Of a stretch of DNA of 64,000 bases, positions 59,425 through 64,000 are shown one piece after another; position 1 is the first letter of the stretch; every line of letters begins with the position of its first letter. Position numbers and translations under genes: made by a program. This DNA comes from Streptomyces sp. SID13031 (GTDB lineage Bacteria > Actinomycetota > Actinomycetes > Propionibacteriales > Kribbellaceae): assembly GCF_010548305.1 (NCBI RefSeq), contig NZ_JAAGLV010000016.1, forward strand, positions 1-64,000, written 5' to 3'. The notes beneath the pieces were generated by a model. The model saw only the letters and a program-made list of their open reading frames with translations. It was not told where the DNA came from and did no database searches.

Positions 59425-60453
59425 TCAGCCTCCTCGGCCGACGCGGTTGGCGCGGGCCATCAAGATCAGCAGGTACGGCGCGCCGACGAAGGCGGTGACG
59501 ACACCGACGGGCAACGCGGTCGGCGCGAAGATCTCCCGGGCGACCAGATCGGCCGCGACCACCAGCAGCCCGCCGACGGCGCCGGCCGCGAGCAGTCCCG
59601 CCACGCGTTCGGCCACCAGCCGCCGGGCGATCTGCGGTGCCACCAGCGCGACGAAGGCGATCGGGCCGGCCGCAGCGGTCGCCAGCGCGGCCAGGCCGAC
59701 CCCGATGGCGATCAGCAGGCCGCGGGACAGCTCGACCCGGCCGGCCAGGGTCCGGGCGAGGTCGTCGCCCAGTTCCAGCAATCGCAGCTGCCGCGACGAG
59801 GCCAGCGCGGCCGGGACGAGCACCAGCAGGCTGATCCCGATCAAGGTCGCGTGCGGCCAGCTCCGGCCGGCCAGGCTGCCAGCCAGCCACATCGTGGCGC
59901 TCTTGGCCGTGTAGATGTCAGCCAGCGTCAGCAGGTAGACGGTGATCGAGCTGACCATCGCGGTGATCCCGATCCCGACGAGCACCAGCCGGTAGCCCGC
60001 CACGCCCTTCTTGTACGCGAGCAGGTAGATGGTGGTCGCCGTCAGCACCGCTCCGATCAGCGCGCCGGCCGGCAGCCAACCGGTCCCGGCACCGATCACG
60101 GTGATCACCAGTACCGCGGCCAGCGCGGCACCGGAGTTGATCCCGATCAGGTCCGGGCTGACCAGCGGGTTGCGGGCCAGGCGCTGGAAGATGGCGCCGG
60201 AGATCCCGAACGCGACGCCGACCCCGATCGCCACCAGCACTCGCGGCAGCCGGTGGTTCACCACGACGTCCGTCAGGATCAACGAGCCGTTACCGGCCAG
60301 CGTGTCCAGTACTTGCGCCAGCGGGATCTCGTAGTCGCCGATCATCAGCGACACGGCTCCGATCACCATCGCCAGTACCAGCGCGATCACCGTCACCACG
60401 ATGCTGGTCACATCGATCCGGGTGGAGACCGGCCCGATCCGGAGCGCCTTCAC
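59425..60453 (-). CDS. ABC importer permease 2 (FecCD/BtuC family)
   Basis: A 342-residue permease from GTG 60453, whose GTGA overlaps the upstream permease stop. It has ten or so hydrophobic segments. Family marks are NHRLPRVLVAIGVGVAFGIS, GAIFQRLARNPLVSPDLIGI and NSGAALAAVLVI (the RLPR and NPLASP-type motifs), and the C-terminal VGVVTAFVGAPYLLILMARA with GPIAFVALVAPQIARRLV. A longer upstream open frame is an artefact within the neighbouring gene. With permease 1 it would form a heterodimeric channel. Confidence 0.9.
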   Translation of the reverse strand: MKALRIGPVSTRIDVTSIVVTVIALVLAMVIGAVSLMIGDYEIPLAQVLDTLAGNGSLILTDVVVNHRLPRVLVAIGVGVAFGISGAIFQRLARNPLVSPDLIGINSGAALAAVLVITVIGAGTGWLPAGALIGAVLTATTIYLLAYKKGVAGYRLVLVGIGITAMVSSITVYLLTLADIYTAKSATMWLAGSLAGRSWPHATLIGISLLVLVPAALASSRQLRLLELGDDLARTLAGRVELSRGLLIAIGVGLAALATAAAGPIAFVALVAPQIARRLVAERVAGLLAAGAVGGLLVVAADLVAREIFAPTALPVGVVTAFVGAPYLLILMARANRVGRGG

Positions 60454-61472
60454 AGCTCGGCCAGCTTCCGGCGTCGTACGAGGGCGATGAAGAGCGGGGC
60501 ACCGACCAGTGCGGTGATGATGCCGACCTGGAGTTCGTCCGGGCGGGCGGCGAACCGGCCGGCCACGTCGGCGAGCAGCAGCATCGTCGGGGCGAGAACC
60601 AGCGACCAGGGCAGGATCCACCGGTAGTCCGCGCCCACCAGGGCTCGCGCGACATGGGGGACGGCGAGCCCGACGAAGGCGATCGGCCCGGCCATCGCTG
60701 TCGCCGTACCGGCGAGCAGCATGATCGCGAGAGCGGCCAGCACGCGCACCAGGCCGACCCGGGTGCCGAGGGTCGCCGCGAGCTCCTCACCGAGCGCGAT
60801 CTGGTTCAGCGACCGGCCCAGCAGCAACGCGAGAACGATGCCGATGGCAAGGAACGGCAGGCTCTGGGCGACGATCGCACCCGTTGCCAAGGTCAACGAT
60901 CCGACCACCCAGAAGCGGAACTCGTTCAGGGTGGACAGATCCAGCAGGGTGATCGCCGAGGTCACCGAACCGAGCAGGGCCGAGAACGCGGCACCGGCCA
61001 GCGCGAGTTTGACCGGCGTGGCACCGCCGCGGCCGGCCGAGCCGACCAGGTAGACCACGATCGTGGCAACCAGCGCGCCGCCCATCGCGAACCAGACATA
61101 GCCGGTCAGCGACTGCACGCCGAGCAGACCGATCGCCGCCACGATCGCCAGCGCCGCGCCCGCGTTCACGCCCAGGATGCCCGGATCGGCCAGCGGATTG
61201 CGGGTGATGCCCTGCATCACGGCACCCGACAGGCCCAACGCCATCCCGGCCAGCAACCCGACGGCCGTCCGCGGGAAGCGGAGATAGCGAATCACCCGGT
61301 CCGTATCGGACCCGGTGAAGTCCGCTGCGGCGACGTACACGTCATGCGGCCCGAACCATTGGTTGCCGGCCAGCATCGACAACAGCGCGGCGGCCAGCAG
61401 CACGGCGACAGCCACGAGCAGACCGGCCGCCCGGGAGCCGCCACCCCGCAGCAGGGCCGGCTCGGGCCTCAC
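60450..61472 (-). CDS. ABC importer permease 1 (FecCD/BtuC family)
   Basis: A 340-residue permease. It has LRFPRTAVGLLAGMALGLSG, AVMQGITRNPLADPGILGVN and AGAALAIVAAIGLLG near the N-terminus, and GPIAFVGLAVPHVARALVGA with the terminal VGIITALVGAPLFIALVRRR. It is a paralogue of permease 2. The start overlaps the binding-protein stop by four bases. The complete operon, binding lipoprotein-permease-permease-ATPase, lies downstream of a cobalamin riboswitch. Confidence 0.9.
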   Translation of the reverse strand: MRPEPALLRGGGSRAAGLLVAVAVLLAAALLSMLAGNQWFGPHDVYVAAADFTGSDTDRVIRYLRFPRTAVGLLAGMALGLSGAVMQGITRNPLADPGILGVNAGAALAIVAAIGLLGVQSLTGYVWFAMGGALVATIVVYLVGSAGRGGATPVKLALAGAAFSALLGSVTSAITLLDLSTLNEFRFWVVGSLTLATGAIVAQSLPFLAIGIVLALLLGRSLNQIALGEELAATLGTRVGLVRVLAALAIMLLAGTATAMAGPIAFVGLAVPHVARALVGADYRWILPWSLVLAPTMLLLADVAGRFAARPDELQVGIITALVGAPLFIALVRRRKLAEL

Positions 61473-62485
61473 TTGACCAGGTCGGGGTGGATGATCTTGG
61501 CGATCAACTCGGTCGAGTTGGCGCCGCGGACGCCGGCCGAGTGGTGGGCGAAGAGCCAGGGGTAGACGTGCTTGTTCTTGACCGACTTGAGGTTGGCGTA
61601 AGCGGGGTTGGCCAGGATCTTCTGGACATCCGGCTGGACCTGCGCTTCGGTCAGCGAGGCGTCGCAGCAGCCGCTGATCAGCACGTAGTCGGGGTCGCGT
61701 TTGATGAACTCCTCGACGCTGATCTTCACGTTCCGCTTCGAGGTCAGGTCGGCGAAGGCGTTCACCCCGCCGGCCTGCCGGATCAGCACGGTGCCGAAGT
61801 CCGGGCCGCCCGACACGGTCAGGCCGCCACCCTCCAGGCCGGGGCGCAAGATCGCCACCGTCGGCTTGTCCGCACCCTTGACCTTCGCCTCGACGGCCGC
61901 GATCCGCTGCTGCTGCTCGGCGATCACCTGCTCGGCCCGGTCGGAGGCGCCGAACAGCTTGCCGAGGTCGCGCAGATCGGCGTACACGTTGTTCATCGAG
62001 ACCGTCGACGGGTCGATCGCCTCGTCACCCTTGCCATCCGCGGTCGGGCAGAGCGGGCTGAAGATCCAGGTCTGCACGCCGAGGTCGGACAGGCTCTTCC
62101 GGCTGCCGAAACTCCCGTCGCTGCCAGCGCTGCTGAAGACGTCGTTGAAGCCGGAGAGCACGAAGTCCGGGTTCTGGCTGAGGAGTTCCTCGCGACTCGG
62201 CAGGTTCTTGTAGTACTTGCGATCCTTCTGCGCCGCCGCGTACTGCGGCAGCACCTCCGCGTCCAGGTACGCCGTACCGACCAGCCGGTCCGAGATCCCC
62301 AGCGCGTGGGCCATCTCGATCGCGGGCTGATAGGCCGCGAACACCCGCTTCGGCGGCCCGTCGACACTCACGTCGATCCCACAGTTCTTGCCCGTGATCG
62401 CAGCGGCCCCGGGTCCCGCCTTGGCAGTACCCCCGCAACCGGTCAGCAGGGACAGTACGACGACAGCAGCAACCAGCGTTTTCAC
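61469..62485 (-). CDS. substrate-binding lipoprotein of the cobalamin-controlled ABC importer
   Basis: A 338-residue protein from GTG 62485 behind GGAGG. Signal and lipobox: VAAVVVLSLLTGCGG, so it is anchored to the outer face of the membrane. The class III periplasmic-binding fold shows KRVFAAYQPAIEMAHALGIS, NPDFVLSGFNDVFSSAG, PTVAILRPGLEGGGLTVSGG, the DPDYVLISGCCD segment and VKNKHVYPWLFAHHSAGVRG. It is first in the operon. The riboswitch about 35 bp upstream argues that the ligand is cobalamin or a related corrinoid rather than an iron siderophore. Confidence 0.9.
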   Translation of the reverse strand: MKTLVAAVVVLSLLTGCGGTAKAGPGAAAITGKNCGIDVSVDGPPKRVFAAYQPAIEMAHALGISDRLVGTAYLDAEVLPQYAAAQKDRKYYKNLPSREELLSQNPDFVLSGFNDVFSSAGSDGSFGSRKSLSDLGVQTWIFSPLCPTADGKGDEAIDPSTVSMNNVYADLRDLGKLFGASDRAEQVIAEQQQRIAAVEAKVKGADKPTVAILRPGLEGGGLTVSGGPDFGTVLIRQAGGVNAFADLTSKRNVKISVEEFIKRDPDYVLISGCCDASLTEAQVQPDVQKILANPAYANLKSVKNKHVYPWLFAHHSAGVRGANSTELIAKIIHPDLVK

Positions 62486-62519
62486 GCGCGCCTCCAGCAC
62501 CTCGTGGACGGTGTGACAC

Positions 62520-62712
62520 GCCGTGGCCGGTCTCCTGGCTGACGGGAACAGCACCCCGGGGTCTGACCTTCCCAGCCACCCTCAGCCAGTGGTCTCCACA
62601 ACAGAACAACCCCAGAACATCCCGATCACAGTGGCGAGGGCCGCACCGGTATCCCACCGGCTTCCCGAACACCACGGCGCCGCAAAGGTAACCCACCTGC
62701 AACCAGGTCGCA
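62520..62712 (-). ncRNA. cobalamin riboswitch
   Basis: On the minus strand the leader contains GGTTACCTTTGCGGCGCC, GGAAGCCGGTGGGATACCGG, GGCCCTCGCCACTGTGA and the B12-box-like GCCAGGAGACCGGCC, in the right order for the AdoCbl aptamer. It lies between a hairpin at 62751 and the start of the binding-protein gene at 62485. Binding of cobalamin normally lowers expression of uptake genes. Confidence 0.92.
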
Positions 62713-62750
62713 GAAGCACCCCAGCTGCCCAGCTCCCCCGCCCCACCAGG

Positions 62751-62841
62751 AACTCTCGGGGGTTAACCCCTGAAAGGGTGGGTTGCCTAGCCAGAATCTC
62801 AGGGGGCAACCCCACCTCTGAGGGGTTAACCCCCGAGAGGG
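62751..62841. repeat. long hairpin upstream of the cobalamin riboswitch
   Basis: CTCTCGGGGGTTAACCCCT (62753-62771) and its exact complement AGGGGTTAACCCCCGAGAG (62821-62839) flank a second pair (GGTTGCC/GGCAACC). Each outer arm itself contains the palindrome GGGGTTAACCCC. It is located just after the stop of the minus-strand lipoprotein gene, so it may serve as its terminator. Confidence 0.75.
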
Positions 62842-62851
62842 TTCTGGGTGG

Positions 62852-63826
62852 TCAGCGGGTGTAGAGGCCGGAGATTTTCAGGGCGAAGGCGATCATGTTG
62901 TCTTTGTCGGTGGTGCCGGCTGGGAGGGGGACCAGGTCTATGAGTTTGCCGGGGCCTACGCGGATGATCGAGCGGCCGGTGGCGGTGTCGACGTAGCCCT
63001 CGTCGCCCAGGGGGACCGGGAAGGACGTGGGGGCTTTGCGGGTGGGGGCGATGACTGCTTCGGCGTCGGCGACGTGGCGGACGGTGGAGTAGAGGACGCG
63101 CGTTTTGGTGATCCAGCCGCAGACGACGTCGCCGGCGTCGGTCTGGCTGTCGCGGCGGATGCGTGCTTCGCCGCCCATCACGTTCGCGGCAGCGCCGGTA
63201 CCGCGCTCGCACTCCGGGCGGGTGATGAAGGGCAGCGGCTCCGGCAGGCCATCTGCCTGCTGTGCTGCGTCCTGAGCCAGTACTACGTACTTCGCCAGCG
63301 TCGCGGGCGGCCCGGAGATCTTCACCAGCTTGCCACTGAGCAGGAACACCACGAAGCGACTCGTCCCGAACCCGGGCCGCCCGCCGACCGTCGTCGCCTT
63401 GGCCGGCTCGCGCTTGGTGGCGTCATAGGCCTTGCGGGCTGCAGCAAGGTCCGCGGGAGTCGCCGCGAAGACAGCGGTGCCAACCCGAAGTACCGGACCG
63501 GTGGGGCTCGTACTGAGCCCCAGCTGGCACACGTCGTACGTCGGGAAGCCGAACTCCGCCGGCACCTGCTTCGGCTGGATCTCCACTACCGGGACACCCA
63601 GAGTCGTCTGCACGAGCGTCTGGCTCATCCGGACACACAGGGTGTCCGCCACCTTCGATCCAGTCGGAGTACTGCTCGGCGTCTCAGTCGGTGTAGGCGT
63701 CTCCGTCGGCGTGGTGCTGACCGAGACGAGCGGCGGCACATTCGGAGCCGTCTCGCCCCCAGGACCGCTGCAGCCGGCCAGCAACGCAGTACAGCCGAGC
63801 AGAACCACTACAGACCGGGTACGCAT
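62852..63826 (-). CDS. lipoprotein of unknown function
   Basis: A 324-residue protein from ATG 63826. It has a signal with lipobox (VVLLGCTALLAGCSGPGGET). A Thr/Pro/Ser-rich spacer (TTPTETPTPTETPSSTPTG) leads to a domain with several cysteines (ADTLCVRMSQ, TYDVCQLGLS, RPECERGTG, DVVCGWITKT) and strands such as RFVVFLLSGKLVKISGP and RSIIRVGPGKLIDLVPLP. This is the DUF3558-like style of actinobacterial surface lipoproteins. The role is unknown. It starts 11 bp after the upstream oxidase stop and may share its transcript. Confidence 0.75.
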   Translation of the reverse strand: MRTRSVVVLLGCTALLAGCSGPGGETAPNVPPLVSVSTTPTETPTPTETPSSTPTGSKVADTLCVRMSQTLVQTTLGVPVVEIQPKQVPAEFGFPTYDVCQLGLSTSPTGPVLRVGTAVFAATPADLAAARKAYDATKREPAKATTVGGRPGFGTSRFVVFLLSGKLVKISGPPATLAKYVVLAQDAAQQADGLPEPLPFITRPECERGTGAAANVMGGEARIRRDSQTDAGDVVCGWITKTRVLYSTVRHVADAEAVIAPTRKAPTSFPVPLGDEGYVDTATGRSIIRVGPGKLIDLVPLPAGTTDKDNMIAFALKISGLYTR

Positions 63827-63837
63827 GCTGACAGAGC

Positions 63838-64000
63838 CTACTCGTGGCTCTCGATGAACTCCTTCGTCTTGGCGATCGCGAATCCCCACCCCTGCTGCAC
63901 GGTCGGCGAAGGCGGCAGAGCGATCTCGTCCGGGTTCGTCAGTACGTCGATCAGCACCGGCCCAGGAGTCTCGAGCGCCCGCGAGACGGCACTATCCACG
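63838..64000 (-). CDS. pyruvate oxidase/dehydrogenase PoxB-like, C-terminal end only
   Basis: A partial frame running off the right edge. The last 54 residues (SAVSRALETPGPVLIDVLTN, PDEIALPPSP, VQQGWGFAIAKTKEFIESHE) match the end of the third thiamine-diphosphate-binding domain of PoxB-type pyruvate oxidases, which decarboxylate pyruvate to acetate and pass electrons to quinone. PGPVLIDV is typical of the whole TPP family, and the QGWGFAIAKTKE tail is specific enough for PoxB-like annotation. An acetate-producing enzyme would fit the acetate symporters in the window, but this is speculative. Confidence 0.78.
   Translation of the reverse strand, partial: VDSAVSRALETPGPVLIDVLTNPDEIALPPSPTVQQGWGFAIAKTKEFIESHE

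Noticed and set aside
59248-60627. Plus-strand frame antisense to the ABC permease and ATPase
   Set aside because: Low-complexity Asp/Arg/Gln translation, while the minus strand shows clear FecCD permease motifs.
62751-62841. Possible CRISPR repeat or attenuator peptide
   Set aside because: Only one inverted pair, no direct repeats with spacers, and no short leader frame linked to it.

Overview
The window is high-GC actinobacterial chromosome. Three things point to an actinomycete: heavy third-position GC with many GTG starts, the purF-purM block next to a DUF3073 gene, and actinobacterial-type c-di-AMP and cobalamin riboswitches. Frequent GTAC words (GTACTG, AGTACT, CGTACG) make me think of Kribbella or a close relative in the Nocardioidaceae/Kribbellaceae. 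That placement is an inference from style, not from a marker gene.

Left part (1-10.8 kb) is an accessory, decaying region. It opens with the 3' end of a group II intron inside an IS3-family transposase remnant. It then holds relics of a HelR-like RNA polymerase-recycling ATPase, a GT1 glycosyltransferase, a secreted protein and a phytase-like esterase, plus a 3' tRNA-Ser fragment that looks like an integration scar. Among the relics lies a repeated unit: an Xre-type helix-turn-helix protein with a conserved C-terminal sensor-like domain, usually followed by a soluble GT-A-like glycosyltransferase. Copy A (1013-2749) has a decayed regulator and an intact transferase. Copy B (6279-8208) has an intact regulator followed by a membrane/coiled-coil protein instead. 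Copy C (15296-17589) is complete, with a 4-nt GTGA overlap. This is my best candidate for an undescribed system.

11-29 kb is mostly ordinary chromosome: a nitrilase-fold protein that seems to lack two catalytic residues, a serine beta-lactamase-like hydrolase, a Nudix protein, a propeller protein, a toxin-antitoxin pair, a methyltransferase, a DHA2 MFS exporter with its TetR regulator, YegP, a YCII protein, and a PLP-dependent dehydratase. An NlpC/P60 cell-wall hydrolase sits behind a c-di-AMP (ydaO) riboswitch. A NarL-type two-component system lies divergent to an ABC exporter.

29-41 kb holds DUF3073, purM and purF, then a small secreted two-cysteine peptide divergent from two tandem TrmB-LuxR regulators (the second frameshifted). 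After these come the three-gene proton-translocating transhydrogenase (pntAA-pntAB-pntB), an M20 dipeptidase, a secreted protein and a membrane Ser/Thr kinase.

42-52.5 kb starts with four tandem paralogous membrane-anchored extracellular proteins beside the kinase, the first a miniature. A truncated phosphoesterase follows. Then comes a LytS/LytTR two-component system with two DUF485 plus sodium/solute symporter pairs of the acetate-permease type.

52.5-64 kb has a CYTH-CHAD protein, a MocR-type regulator, an MMPL exporter with a TetR regulator and palindromic operators, and a four-gene ABC importer behind a cobalamin riboswitch, so probably for a corrinoid. It ends with a lipoprotein and the C-terminus of a PoxB-like pyruvate oxidase cut by the window edge. 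No rRNA gene, complete tRNA gene or CRISPR array was seen.
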